Source: Glycine soja (lineage: Eukaryota; Streptophyta; Magnoliopsida; Fabales; Fabaceae). Taken from it: 64,000 nucleotides of DNA. This document shows, one piece after another, positions 22,210 to 32,506 of the stretch. The notes beneath the pieces were generated by a model. It ran no database searches. It saw nothing but the letters and a program-made list of their open reading frames with translations, and was not told the DNA's origin. How positions within the stretch are numbered: position 1 is the first letter of the stretch; each line of letters opens with the position of its first letter. The translations under genes were made by a program, and so were the position numbers. The stretch lies in NCBI RefSeq assembly GCF_004193775.1, contig NC_041002.1, forward strand, positions 37,483,112 through 37,547,111, in the 5' to 3' direction.

Positions 22210-22819
22210 TAGAAGCCTAAAAAGAAATGAATGAAGCTAGTGTTTCCCTTTGAGGATTCTATCTTGGCATATTGCAAAGTCATCAAGAAAGCCTTACTTA
22301 GAAAATATATCAAAGGCTACATGAAAAAATAACATCAAAATAGTATGCTGAAGGATTGTGAGAATTAAAATATCATAATGACGTTAAACTAGAATAAAGT
22401 CAAAGAATGGTTTGAGATGATCATACTAGACTGGTGTGTTAAACACAAGACCATGAAGGATCTGAACATTAGAATGGGGTGGCAACAACATGTCTTCTAT
22501 ATGAAGTCACTAACATAGAAGGCTCTTCAGAACAATGGAGTTTGCTACATCAAAATGACATACAAAGCAACATCATGTCTTTCATATGCTACCACATTCA
22601 TAGAGGGCTCATTAGAAAACTAAGTTTGACAATATCGCATCTTCCATATGAATCAGATACATTGAAGGTTCATCAGAAGAATGATGTTCACAACATTTGA
22701 AGATGCAAGAAGTTGAAAGCTAAAAGATGTCCTTCAGAGAATCTGATGTGAAACATCAAAATGAATATTAAAGAGACTTTATGAACTTAGAACCAATGAC
22801 GTAACACTAACCCAACAAC
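22210..22819. other. old retroelement sequence interrupted by the young Sirevirus
   Basis: Contains repeated phrases of the type AGGCTCTTCAGAACAATGG / AGGGCTCATTAGAAAAC / AAGGTTCATCAGAAGAATG, similar in style to the family-A LTR starts at 31029 and 32507. It continues beyond the Sirevirus at 30890. No intact frame. Confidence 0.35.
22815..22819. repeat. Sirevirus target-site duplication ACAAC (left)
   Basis: Identical to 30885-30889. Confidence 0.88.
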
Positions 22820-23916
22820 TGTTAGACAAGTGGCCTCAGATATCTTAAGAAGGGGGGGGGGTTGAATTAAGATATTCCAAACTTTTCTCCTAATTAAAAA
22901 TCTATCTTACTTTTTACTTAAGTTATGAATTCCCTTAATGACAATCTTCTTAAATATTAATTCAAATGAAGCAACTTGAATTATGAATATAAAGCAATAA
23001 TAAATAAAGGAGATTAAGGGAAGAGAAAATGCAAACTCAGTTTTATACTGGTTCGGCCACACCCTTGTGCCTACGTCCAGTCCCCAAGCAACCCGCTTGA
23101 GAGTTCCACTAACTTGTAAATTCCTTTTACAAGTTCTAAACACACAAGGACAACCCTTCCTTTGTGTTTAGAGATTCTTTACAACAAGAGACTCACAGTC
23201 TCTTAATCCCTTAGAGAATGAGAAGAAGAAGAGGAACAAATCTCTCTTGAAAGAGATGGATTTTACAGATTGAGCACTCAATTAATTCCTTAATGAATTG
23301 CAATTGAATTGGCCAAGGAATTCTTTAAGAGGATAAAATGAAATTGCTTTTTGAGAGGATAAACACTTTGTTGTTCTGAAAAAATCTCTGAGCAATTTCG
23401 TGTTTAAGTCACATATATATAGACCATTGGTGGTCATGAGTAAAGCCTTTGAAAAGTTGTGACTCTTGAAATTATTTTTCTGAAATTCCTGTCTGGTAAT
23501 CGATTACAGTAATTGTGTAATCGATTACAGCTTTTAAAATTTGAATTAAAACGTTTACTAACTGCTGGTAATCGATTACCAAAATTGTGTAATCGATTAC
23601 AGCTTTTAAAATTTCGAATTCAAATTTTTATAGCTGTTATAAAATGTATTTGGCCACTGGTAATCGATTACATCCTCTGGTAATCGATTACCAGAGAGTA
23701 AAACCTTTGAAAAACACTTTTTATTTTAAATCACTTGGCCAAACCTTTGCTAATTTAATTAGGAATTCCCTTCCTAATATTCTAGTGATCATCTTGATGT
23801 TGTGCCTTGTAATCTTGAAGTATTGTCTTGAATTTTAATCTTGAAAAGCCCATTTGCATCAATTGCAACACATCATCATGATCATCATCAAAACATCAAA
23901 GCCAATTGCATCTACA
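22820..23916 (-). repeat. Sirevirus 3' LTR
   Basis: Ends TG...CA in both orientations. From the minus strand: TGTAGATGC start, six TAATCGATTA motifs (23497-23690), TATA-like CTATATATATG (23411-23422), a series of hairpins, an AGTATAAAAC box (23039-23048), C run, and CTAACA end. The two short open frames within it (22907-23143 minus, 23644-23838 plus) also occur in the other LTR and are not genes. Confidence 0.93.
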
Positions 23917-24102
23917 ATCTCCCCCTTTTTGATGATGACAATACAATACCTGAAATCAAGATTCAAGCAAGCAACAAACAATTGTATATAGATAAAATGT
24001 GCATCCGTTTTTCTCCCCCTATATTGCGGAATACATGATCACTTGATTTCTAAGTTTGTTAAGCTTTTTCTTAAGCTTTTGCTACAACCTTTTTCTCCCC
24101 CT
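23917..24102 (-). promoter_or_regulatory. three polypurine tracts before the 3' LTR
   Basis: Minus-strand purine runs of the AAAAAGGGGGAGA or AGGGGGAGAAAA type at 23918-23930, 24008-24020 and 24090-24102. The first abuts the LTR and would prime plus-strand DNA. Repeated PPTs are a described feature of Sireviruses. Confidence 0.8.
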
Positions 24103-24390
24103 TTGGCAACATCAAAAAGCCAAAGAACTCGGAAATCAACACAGTTATAACAATGGAGTAGCAAGATATAAGTATCAGAGTATTAAATACAATAAGCCAA
24201 ACTCATAATCAAGAAATAATCAAACCAGAATTCAAATAACATAAAATGTCAACAACCACAAAAATATCCAAGACTGAAATTTAAAAACACAAGATAAATA
24301 AGCAAAGTACTTAGCATAATAATGTAAATTCTAAGAAACTAAAAGTCAAAATACACGGCTTATAAAAGATAAATAATCAGAATCTAAAAG

Positions 24391-25527
24391 CTAAGAAGAC
24401 GGAGGAGGTGGTGGAAGATCGAAACTCTGACGAATGTATCCGACATCCTCTTCAAGCTGTGTAAGACGAATGTCCATACCGGCAAAGCGTGAATCTAACG
24501 AGTCAAAGCGGTCACCAACATACGAACGAAGACCCCGTAATTCGGAGAGGACTTCATTCATGAGAGCGGAATCCTCACGTTGAGGAGGAGGTGAAGGAGT
24601 ACGTTCATCTTGAGGAGGGAGTGCATCCTTCTTCAGCCATTGTCCATTCCGATCTTTACGATACCCAAAGGAGGTCACTGCTCCAGCACCAATTGCAAAG
24701 GAACGCTTGACTTGAACAAAGGGTTCATCATCAAGCGGAATTTGAAAATGACGCAAAAACAGAGTAATCAAATGTGGATAAGGAAGAGGTGCATTGGCCC
24801 GTAATGCCTTATGCATTCGGTACCGAACCAAATGGGCCCAGTCGATCTGACGACCGGTTAGAAAAGCCCACATAAGAATCAAATCCTCCTCAGAGGCTTG
24901 TGCTAAATTTGAAGACTGAGGAAGCAAAATTCTAACAATGATATAATGCATGATGCGATTATCAAAAGTTAATGACCCGGCCAACAATCTACCGGTCATG
25001 TCAGCTTGATCATTGCAGACCATGCGACGAGCATCATGACTCGAATAATCGAATTTCCAGTCATCAACAATGGTGCCCTCAAAAGGTGCACCTTGACTGG
25101 GTAAATGAGTCAAAGAAAAGAAAAGTGACTGATCAATGACCATAGAAGTACCATGCACCTCAGACATAATAATACCATCCTGAATTTTTAAATTGCAGTA
25201 GAAGACCTTTACAAGTTCAGGATAATATGGCAATTTAAATGACATGAAATCAACAAGACCAGAATTTTGAAACACTTGATAGCAATCAAACGTTTCATCA
25301 TTAAAGAACTCTACGTCTAGGTACTTAGGGTCTAAGATTATTCTAGAAGAAAACTGAGAAAGGTACCGTAGACGTTGATCATCGGATGAAAACAATGTTG
25401 ATGATCTTGGAGATGACAAAGAAGGAGGAATAGGTGCTGTGGGTGCTCCGGATGGGCCGTGACGGCGATGGGCAGCAGCGGTGGCGGTGGAAGATGATCC
25501 CTTTCTCTTCTTTGATGGCTCTGCCAT
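24391..25527 (-). CDS. env-position ORF of the Sirevirus
   Basis: 378 codons from ATG at 25527. The N-terminus is basic and Ala/Ser/Pro-rich (1-45). A central domain (about 50-295) resembles what is annotated in legumes as 'putative plant transposon protein'. Residues 319-368 have heptad spacing suggesting a coiled coil, and the end is a poly-Pro stretch. I see no signal peptide or membrane segment, so an envelope role is not supported by sequence; the name env-like refers only to position between pol and the 3' LTR. It is fully open. Its upstream region holds its own promoter-like signals. True function unknown. Confidence 0.82.
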   Translation of the reverse strand: MAEPSKKRKGSSSTATAAAHRRHGPSGAPTAPIPPSLSSPRSSTLFSSDDQRLRYLSQFSSRIILDPKYLDVEFFNDETFDCYQVFQNSGLVDFMSFKLPYYPELVKVFYCNLKIQDGIIMSEVHGTSMVIDQSLFFSLTHLPSQGAPFEGTIVDDWKFDYSSHDARRMVCNDQADMTGRLLAGSLTFDNRIMHYIIVRILLPQSSNLAQASEEDLILMWAFLTGRQIDWAHLVRYRMHKALRANAPLPYPHLITLFLRHFQIPLDDEPFVQVKRSFAIGAGAVTSFGYRKDRNGQWLKKDALPPQDERTPSPPPQREDSALMNEVLSELRGLRSYVGDRFDSLDSRFAGMDIRLTQLEEDVGYIRQSFDLPPPPPSS

Positions 25528-25707
25528 TTGATGAAGTTTTTCTGGATTTTGATCGGTGGAAGTGAAAAAGGAGTGAAAAAGAGGAAGATTGGGCTTTACG
25601 GGACGTGATTTGGTGAAGAATCGAGTGAGAATCGAAGGTTTGAAGTTCTAGGTATGGAGGAAAACGTGGAGGAAGCTTTGGCTGCGCACGAGCTCCGATT
25701 TCGTGAG

Positions 25708-25860
25708 TATTTATAGAAGATGACGCATTGTAATCGATTACAGGTATTGGTAATCGATTACAGGCCCAATAAGCCTTCTGGTAATCGATTACAGGATGTT
25801 GTAATCGATTACAGGCTGCCTGTTCATGTGTAATCGATTACACTGATTGGTAATCGATTA
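25708..25860 (-). promoter_or_regulatory. promoter-like cluster upstream of the env-position ORF
   Basis: Six exact TAATCGATTA copies at 25731-25740, 25751-25760, 25782-25791, 25802-25811, 25831-25840 and 25851-25860, then TATAAATA on the minus strand at 25708-25715, about 180 bases before the ORF start. The LTR has the same number of motifs upstream of its own TATA-like box. Role inferred. Confidence 0.6.
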
Positions 25861-26061
25861 CCAGAGCCTATCCTAGGCTAGTTTCTAAGAGAATATCTAT
25901 ATTTATGCTCAAATACATCCTATATGTCTAATTTTCACTACTAATACACTAAATTCAATCATTCAATTGCTATATACACAAGAAATCATAAATTCTATCA
26001 TAAAAACAAGAATTCAAACAAGATCAACCAAAATAATCTACAATCAAAAGGTAAAAAGTAA

Positions 26062-26101
26062 ATCAACCAATCAATCAACCAATCAATCAACCAATCAATT
26101 C
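26062..26101. repeat. short CAATCAAC tandem repeat
   Basis: About five imperfect copies of an 8-bp unit, directly after the pol stop codon (minus strand). Confidence 0.75.
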
Positions 26102-28006
26102 CTATTTTTCTAAATCTCTTACATCTAAGAGACCTAATTCTCTTCTAATAGAGAAAAACACTTCCTTGGGGAGAGGTTTAGTGAAAATATCAGCAAGTTG
26201 ATTCTTAGTATCAACAAATTCTAATACACAATCTCCCTTTAAGACATGATCTCTAAGAAAGTGGTGTCTAATCTCTATGTGTTTAGTTCTTGAATGTTGA
26301 ACTGGGTTTTTGGATAGATTTATGGCACTAGTATTATCACACTTAATAGGTATGCGATCAAGAATGATGCCATAGTCAGATAATTGTTGCTTCATCCATA
26401 AAATTTGTGCACAACAACTACCGGCAGAGATATACTCCGCTTCAGCAGTAGATAAAGCAACACTGTTTTGTTTCTTACTATGCCATGAGACAAGAGCCGA
26501 TCCAATAAATTGACAAGTTCCACTTGTACTTTTTCTATCAGTTTTAGATCCGGCAAAATCAGAATCAGAATATCCTATTAAGTTACATGTTGAATTCTTA
26601 GGATACCATAATCCTAAATTGATTGTTCCTAATAGATATCTCATGATTCTCTTTACTGCACTTAGATGTGATTGTTTGGGGTTGGATTGAAACCTAGCAC
26701 ACATGCATACACTAAACATAATATCAGGTCTACTAGCAGATAAATAAAGAAGAGATCCGATCATACCTCGATATTGTTTTATGTCTATAGACTGACCAGA
26801 TTCATCTTTATCTAAGTAACAATTAGTGCTCATCGGTGTAGACATGTGTTTTGCACTATCCATCCCAAATCTTTTGATCAATTCCTTGCAGTATTTGGAT
26901 TGATTGATGAATATACCTTCTTGAGTTTGCTTGATTTGTAATCCCAGAAAGTACTTTAGTTCTCCCATCATTGACATTTCAAATTCACTTTGCATATCAA
27001 GGGAAAACTCCTTGCACAATGAATCATTAGTGGATCCAAAAATTATATCATCAACATATATTTGAACCAACAAAATATCATTATGCCTTCTCTTTATGAA
27101 TAATGTGGTATCCACTTTACCTCTGGAGAATTCTTTTTCAAGAAGAAAATTACTTAATCGTTCATACCATGCCCTAGGGGCTTGTTTCAAACCATAAAGA
27201 GCCTTTTGTAATTTATAAACATGGTTTGGTTTATCAGAAATTTCAAAACCAGGGGGTTGTTCAACATATACCTCTTCTTGAATTAAACCATTTAGAAAGG
27301 CACTCTTAACATCCATTTGATAAAGTTTAAAGTTCATTATGGATGCATATGCCAAAAGCATTCTAATGGCTTCTAATCTTGCAACAGGAGCATATGTTTC
27401 TTCATAGTCTATTCCCTCTTCTTGATTATACCCTTTTGCTACTAACCTGGCTTTATTTCTAATAATTATACCATGTTCATCTAATTTATTTCTAAAAACC
27501 CATTTTGTTCCAATGACAGGATAATTTTCAGGTTTTTCTACTAATTTCCATACATTGTTTCTTTCAAATTGGTTTAGTTCTTCTTGCATGGCAATGATCC
27601 AATTATCATCTACTATGGCTTCTTTTATATTTTTAGGTTCAATCATAGATACAAAAGCCATATTATTGCATAAATCTTTAAGAGAATGTCTAGTTGTTAC
27701 CCCTTTTGAGATATCACCAATTATGTTGTCGAGGGGATGATCTCTTGAAGTTTTCCATTCTCTTGGGAGTACATCATTGGATTTGCCTTCTTCTGGAGGA
27801 TCTTCATTGTTTCCTTTGTCATTTCTTTTGGAATCTTGTTCATGAATGTTCATATGTTCTAAAGAATCTTTGTTGTTGTCACCATATGTTACATGCCCGC
27901 TTTTCTTTGGAGATATGTGTGTAAAATTTGATGCATCTCCAGTCATATGTTTTGAGCATCCGCTATCTATGTACCACTTCTTTCTCAAAGATACCTGCAT
28001 AATCAA
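26102..28006 (-). CDS. pol: Sirevirus pol with in-frame loss of integrase: protease stub, RT, RNase H
   Basis: 634 codons with a non-ATG open start, expected to be part of a gag-pol polyprotein. Residues 11-24, [14 protein letters not shown], are the copia protease active site. At about residues 43-50 (27880-27859) the frame jumps straight to the linker before RT. RT spans about 140-390 with the catalytic YVDD at 317-320. RNase H spans about 470-615 with SDSDFAG, AEAEY, CDN and ADIFTKPLP. Protease completion, GAG-pre-integrase, the zinc domain and the integrase core are gone with no frame loss, so copying functions could remain while integration would need help in trans. Confidence 0.92.
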   Translation of the reverse strand: MIMQVSLRKKWYIDSGCSKHMTGDASNFTHISPKKSGHVTYGDNNKDSLEHMNIHEQDSKRNDKGNNEDPPEEGKSNDVLPREWKTSRDHPLDNIIGDISKGVTTRHSLKDLCNNMAFVSMIEPKNIKEAIVDDNWIIAMQEELNQFERNNVWKLVEKPENYPVIGTKWVFRNKLDEHGIIIRNKARLVAKGYNQEEGIDYEETYAPVARLEAIRMLLAYASIMNFKLYQMDVKSAFLNGLIQEEVYVEQPPGFEISDKPNHVYKLQKALYGLKQAPRAWYERLSNFLLEKEFSRGKVDTTLFIKRRHNDILLVQIYVDDIIFGSTNDSLCKEFSLDMQSEFEMSMMGELKYFLGLQIKQTQEGIFINQSKYCKELIKRFGMDSAKHMSTPMSTNCYLDKDESGQSIDIKQYRGMIGSLLYLSASRPDIMFSVCMCARFQSNPKQSHLSAVKRIMRYLLGTINLGLWYPKNSTCNLIGYSDSDFAGSKTDRKSTSGTCQFIGSALVSWHSKKQNSVALSTAEAEYISAGSCCAQILWMKQQLSDYGIILDRIPIKCDNTSAINLSKNPVQHSRTKHIEIRHHFLRDHVLKGDCVLEFVDTKNQLADIFTKPLPKEVFFSIRRELGLLDVRDLEK

Positions 28007-28330
28007 GTTTTTGACTTAGGTACCCAAATTTTATTGGGTCCTTGCATGTTAGTATTAACTGAGGATCCTTTTGGGACCCATATCATTTTAATATTACTGT
28101 AATTTTTCTTGAAGTAGCAAGTTGATATGCCATGTCCTCTTCTTCCACAGTAAAAACAAGTGATAGAATTAGAATTACATTTTTGTGTGGAAGTGGAAAA
28201 GTTTTTATGAACCTTTTGTAGTTTTTCAGATTTATACCCTAGTCCATTTTTATTAGACACATATCTTTGTTTACTTAATATAACATCTAAATTATTTCTA
28301 CTATATGAAAATTTTGCAAGTGAATTTTTT
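28003..28330 (-). pseudogene. gag-pol: Sirevirus gag-pol segment displaced into another frame
   Basis: This segment carries a second zinc knuckle, CFYCGRRGHGISTC, and the repeated IWVPK phrases that precede the protease in Sireviruses. It is read one frame away from both gag and pol. The shifts fall in homopolymers: one extra base at 28325-28331 and one missing base at about 28008-28012. Together they cancel, so the frame after the segment equals that of gag. Confidence 0.82.
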
Positions 28331-29737
28331 TAACTCTTTAATTTCTTTTACATATTTATCACAACAACTACAAGAATCTGTTATTTTCTTGTCATTTATA
28401 GTGGAGATATTAACTTTTTCATTTGTTTTAGAGATTGAAACTTCATTTCTAAGAAGATCTAATTCTTTGTTTAATTTTGAAATTTCATTTTCTAAATTTG
28501 AAATTGTTTTCTTTGATGATGAAACTAATTTTGCAAGTTTAATTGATTCTTTATGCAAATCAGCAAATGCATCTTGCAATTCATCAAAAGAAATAGATAA
28601 GTTGTTTGAAGATGTTACCTCTTCATCACTTTCGTAACTTTTTGCCATAAGGCAAAGATTTATCTCTTCATTTTCAGAATCATCAGAGGATTCCAAATCA
28701 TTTTCATCCCATGTGATGTATGCTTTCTTTAGTTTCTTCTCACTATGATTTTTCTTTTCAGATTTTTCCATCTTTTTCTTGAAGATGGGACAATCAACCC
28801 TCAGATGTCCAGGTTGATTGCATTCAAAGCATTTTAGAGTAGAGGATGAATTTTCTGTCCTTCTCTTTGATTTAAAATTTGGTCGCCTCTGATTTCCTCT
28901 TACTTTGAGAAATTTGTTGAACCTTTTTACAAAGAAACTTAGATCATCATCATCATCTGCATCATTATCCTGATCACTTTCTTCTTGAATTGAGGATGAT
29001 GCTTTAAGAGCAATTCCTTTCTTTTTCTTGTCATTTTCTTCATTTTGGTGCAATCTCAATAGTTCCATCTCGTGTTCCTGCAACTTACCAAATAAAGTGG
29101 CAAGAGACATGTTAGACAAATCTCTTGATTCAGAAATAGCCGTTACTTTGGGTTGCCATTCTCTACTTAAACATCTTAGCACCTTGTTTATAAGATCTTC
29201 ATTTTGAAATTCTTTGCCTAAGGCTGCTAGATGATTTACTATATGTGTAAATCTCTTTTGCATACTCTGAATATTTTCATTTGTATTCATTCTAAATAAT
29301 TCATACTCATGAGTTAGTGCATTTATCCTAGATCTTTTAACATCTGTAGTTCCTTCATGTGTTAATCGAAGAGTGTCCCACATTTCCTTAGCACTCTTGC
29401 AATTTGAAACTCTGAAATATTCATCCATTCCTAGGGCAGATGTTATTATGTTTTTGGCTTTTAGGTTGTATTGTACTCGTTTTCTATCCTCTTCAGACCA
29501 TCTATCTCTAGGTTTTTCTATGGTTATGCTTTCACTTGATGAACTACCATCTATTGAAACTCTTTCTACTGTGGTGGGTATATAAGGCCCTATTTCAATG
29601 GCTTCCCAGATATTTAGATCTATTGCCTCGATAAAAATTTGCATTCGGGTTTTCCAGTAGTGGTAACCCTCTCCATTAAAGATTGGAGGTCTATTGATAG
29701 AATTCCCTTCTGGAAATAAGGAATTTGCTGAGGCCAT
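28301..29737 (-). CDS. gag: Sirevirus gag, frameshifted near its end
   Basis: Starts at MASANSLFPEGN (29737); the frame is open back to 29788 only through the PBS. The capsid-like region (UBN2/retrotran_gag type) spans about residues 20-230 of that frame and includes FNGEGYHYWKTRMQIF. A CCHC knuckle CFECNQPGHLRVDC is at residues 320-333, followed by a charged, heptad-rich segment (about 400-460) suggesting a coiled coil. The frame ends early because a T run at 28325-28331 (A run in the sense strand) has one base too many; coding continues in another frame. The product would form particles around element RNA. Confidence 0.88.
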   Translation of the reverse strand: MASANSLFPEGNSINRPPIFNGEGYHYWKTRMQIFIEAIDLNIWEAIEIGPYIPTTVERVSIDGSSSSESITIEKPRDRWSEEDRKRVQYNLKAKNIITSALGMDEYFRVSNCKSAKEMWDTLRLTHEGTTDVKRSRINALTHEYELFRMNTNENIQSMQKRFTHIVNHLAALGKEFQNEDLINKVLRCLSREWQPKVTAISESRDLSNMSLATLFGKLQEHEMELLRLHQNEENDKKKKGIALKASSSIQEESDQDNDADDDDDLSFFVKRFNKFLKVRGNQRRPNFKSKRRTENSSSTLKCFECNQPGHLRVDCPIFKKKMEKSEKKNHSEKKLKKAYITWDENDLESSDDSENEEINLCLMAKSYESDEEVTSSNNLSISFDELQDAFADLHKESIKLAKLVSSSKKTISNLENEISKLNKELDLLRNEVSISKTNEKVNISTINDKKITDSCSCCDKYVKEIKELKKFTCKIFI

Positions 29738-29775
29738 CTTTTTCTTGAAGCTTCTAAACTTTGTACAAGAATGAA

Positions 29776-29787
29776 GCTCTGATACCA
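29776..29787 (-). promoter_or_regulatory. Sirevirus primer binding site
   Basis: TGGTATCAGAGC on the minus strand, two bases inside the 5' LTR end. It is complementary to the 3' end of initiator methionine tRNA, the usual Ty1/copia primer. Confidence 0.92.
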
Positions 29788-29789
29788 CT

Positions 29790-30884
29790 TGTTAGACAAG
29801 TGGCCTCAGATATCTTAAGAAGGGGGGGGTTGAATTAAGATATTCCAAACTTTTCTCCTAATTAAAAATCTATCTTACTTTTTACTTAAGTTATGAATTC
29901 CCTTAATGACAATCTTCTTAAATATTAATTCAAATGAAGCAACTTGAATTATGAATATAAAGCAATAATAAATAAAGGAGATTAAGGGAAGAGAAAATGC
30001 AAACTCAGTTTTATACTGGTTCGGCCACACCCTTGTGCCTACGTCCAGTCCCCAAGCAACCCGCTTGAGAGTTCCACTAACTTGTAAATTCCTTTTACAA
30101 GTTCTAAACACACAAGGACAACCCTTCCTTTGTGTTTAGAGATTCTTTACAACAAGAGACTCACAGTCTCTTAATCCCTTAGAGAATGAGAAGAAGAAGA
30201 GGAACAAATCTCTCTTGAAAGAGATGGATTTTACAGATTGAGCACTCAATTAATTCCTTAATGAATTGCAATTGAATTGGCCAAGGAATTCTTTAAGAGG
30301 ATAAAATGAAATTGCTTTTTGAGAGGATAAACACTTTGTTGTTCTGAAAAAATCTCTGAGCAATTTCGTGTTTAAGTCACATATATATAGACCATTGGTG
30401 GTCATGAGTAAAGCCTTTGAAAAGTTGTGACTCTTGAAATTATTTTTCTGAAATTCCTGTCTGGTAATCGATTACAGTAATTGTGTAATCGATTACAGCT
30501 TTTAAAATTTGAATTAAAACGTTTACTAACTGCTGGTAATCGATTACCAAAATTGTGTAATCGATTACAGCTTTTAAAATTTCGAATTCAAATTTTTATA
30601 GCTGTTATAAAATGTATTTGGCCACTGGTAATCGATTACATCCTCTGGTAATCGATTACCAGAGAGTAAAACCTTTGAAAAACACTTTTTATTTTAAATC
30701 ACTTGGCCAAACCTTTGCTAATTTAATTAGGAATTCCCTTCCTAATATTCTAGTGATCATCTTGATGTTGTGCCTTGTAATCTTGAAGTATTGTCTTGAA
30801 TTTTAATCTTGAAAAGCCCATTTGCATCAATTGCAACACATCATCATGATCATCATCAAAACATCAAAGCCAATTGCATCTACA
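29790..30884 (-). repeat. Sirevirus 5' LTR
   Basis: Partner of 22820-23916. It would drive transcription of gag-pol leftward. TAATCGATTA copies correspond to 30467-30660; the TATA-like box is at 30380-30390. The only differences I see are two fewer G in the run at 29822-29829. Confidence 0.93.
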
Positions 30885-30889
30885 ACAAC
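30885..30889. repeat. Sirevirus target-site duplication ACAAC (right)
   Basis: Identical to 22815-22819. Confidence 0.88.
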
Positions 30890-30979
30890 AACCTGCACAT
30901 GTTAGTTATATTGTAGTATGCTACTTAATAATGATTTTTGTTTAGCAGAGGTGTTAAGTATGATGTAGTTGAGCTACCT

Positions 30980-30983
<4 letters not shown>

Positions 30984-31029
<46 letters not shown>
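30984..31029. repeat. (AT)n microsatellite
   Basis: About 46 bases of AT between the right flank of the Sirevirus and a family-A LTR fragment. Confidence 0.9.
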
Positions 31030-31032
<3 letters not shown>

Positions 31033-32060
31033 GTCTCCATCATAAAGAACCTACATCAAAATAGGTCTTTCCTTAGCAACATCATAATACAATTTCAATG
31101 TATCTTCAAAAGCTCATCAGAATTGTTCCTCAAAATGGACACTTCAAAATTAATTCAAATTTTTGTCAAGTCATGTACAATTGGCACATTTCAAACTTCT
31201 TCAAGGTGCAAAGCTAAGGGCCCCACTTATAACGGCTACTTCCACAGGGTGTTTAAAAAAACCTTAAGGGATCTTTTGAAGAGAAGTTTAAACAACCTAC
31301 AGAGTTCATCACTTGGAAAATTACTTCAATGGCTACCCTTGTTGTAAGGATTCTGCATTCTTCTTCAAGCCTCTTTACTTGAGAGTGATCCACTTCCATG
31401 AAACTCATATATGTTATACATTGTAAAAGTAGAAAATATGAGATTTATAATTTCCTAAGTGAAAATTCCTTTTTATAAGGAGAATTCGTGTTTTATGTTG
31501 CGATCTGCATAACACCTTTGAGTTGTGAATTCCAGCAAGTAACTGGTAGTTGGAAATCTAGCAGGTAGCTAGTGGTTGTAAGAATCCAACAAGTAGTCAA
31601 TCCAACAGATAGGTTGTGATTGTTTTTGCTTTGAGTAAGTTGTTAGGTTGTCATTAGTGGAAATCTCACTCGGAGGGTGAGGACTAGATATAGCCTAAAG
31701 TTGACATGAACCAATATAAAAATCTTTTGTGTTCATTATTCTTCTTCCCTTACCCTTTTACTATTTTGTGCACACTAACTTTATTAGTTGTTTTCAATAA
31801 CAAAATTTTGTCAAACAATATTAAGAAACATAAACTTTGAGTCTCAACAAACATCTTTAACTAAACAAATGGATTAAAGTTTCATTTTAAGCAAACAACT
31901 ATTTTCCATAAACTATTAAGTTTTAGTACTAAGCTAGTAGAAATTCTTCATTCCAAACAAACACTTCCTGAACTGTCTTAAGAATAACTTGTTTTGTTTA
32001 AAAAGGAGTTTAAGTTTTTAAAAACATAATTTAATGACCCATTCTTTTGTTATTCTATTC
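31029..32060 (+). repeat. family-A LTR fragment, copy A3
   Basis: It starts with AAAGAACCTACATCAAAA-like sequence shared with 32507, has GGACTAGATATAGCC and GAACCAATATAAAAATC (31686-31725), then the same U5-like tail as 17560-17700 (TTCTTCATTCCAAACAAAC ... AAAACATAATTTAATG). Boundaries approximate. No coding sequence. Confidence 0.5.
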
Positions 32061-32506
32061 ACTTCACCTATATGAAATGTTGATGATGAAGAATGATGTG
32101 AATATTGTGTTTACATCATGATATTATGTGTTTGTTTACTTGTATGACATTTAATGGCATGTTTGCACCTTTTTGAGGGTATGCATCAGTACCATTTATG
32201 CATCAAAAGTCACTATTAGTAGTTATTTATTTGTTAATTCAATTATTTGAAATGTGTTGCAAAGATTTACTATTTAATTGAAATTGTTTTGAGTGCATTT
32301 TGAGTTACTTGGTGGCCATTTGAATTGGAAAACTTAAGAAATAAAGGTTGTTGTTCTAGCCCCAAAACATTAAAAATTACTGAATTTAATAGAAGATTAA
32401 TGAAAGAATTGATTTCTATATTTGTTTAGGAACTTATCTTAAAATTTTGGATGAAGTATTTGGCTTAATAGAGCTGAATTTTCTACATTGTCATATCATG
32501 TTATCT

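Larger units (their letters stand above)
22820..30884 (-). mobile_element. young Sirevirus (SIRE1-like Ty1/copia), internally deleted, 8065 bp
   Basis: LTRs at 22820-23916 (1097 bp) and 29790-30884 (1095 bp) read identically apart from a G run of 10 versus 8. Target duplication ACAAC at 22815-22819 and 30885-30889. On the minus strand the order is 5' LTR, initiator-Met PBS, gag with zinc knuckles, truncated protease joined in frame to RT and RNase H, an env-position ORF, three polypurine tracts, 3' LTR. GAG-pre-integrase and integrase are absent, so it would need a helper. Near-identical LTRs mean very recent insertion. The Sirevirus call rests on gag/pol style, the extra ORF and repeated PPTs. 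Confidence 0.92.

Noticed and set aside
22907..23143. 78-codon frame on the minus strand, repeated at 29875-30111
   Set aside because: It lies inside the Sirevirus LTR and runs across its promoter-like and hairpin region; identical copies reflect the LTR pair, not a gene.
24391..25527. Calling the third Sirevirus ORF a true envelope protein
   Set aside because: No signal peptide or transmembrane segment is visible; only its position is env-like.
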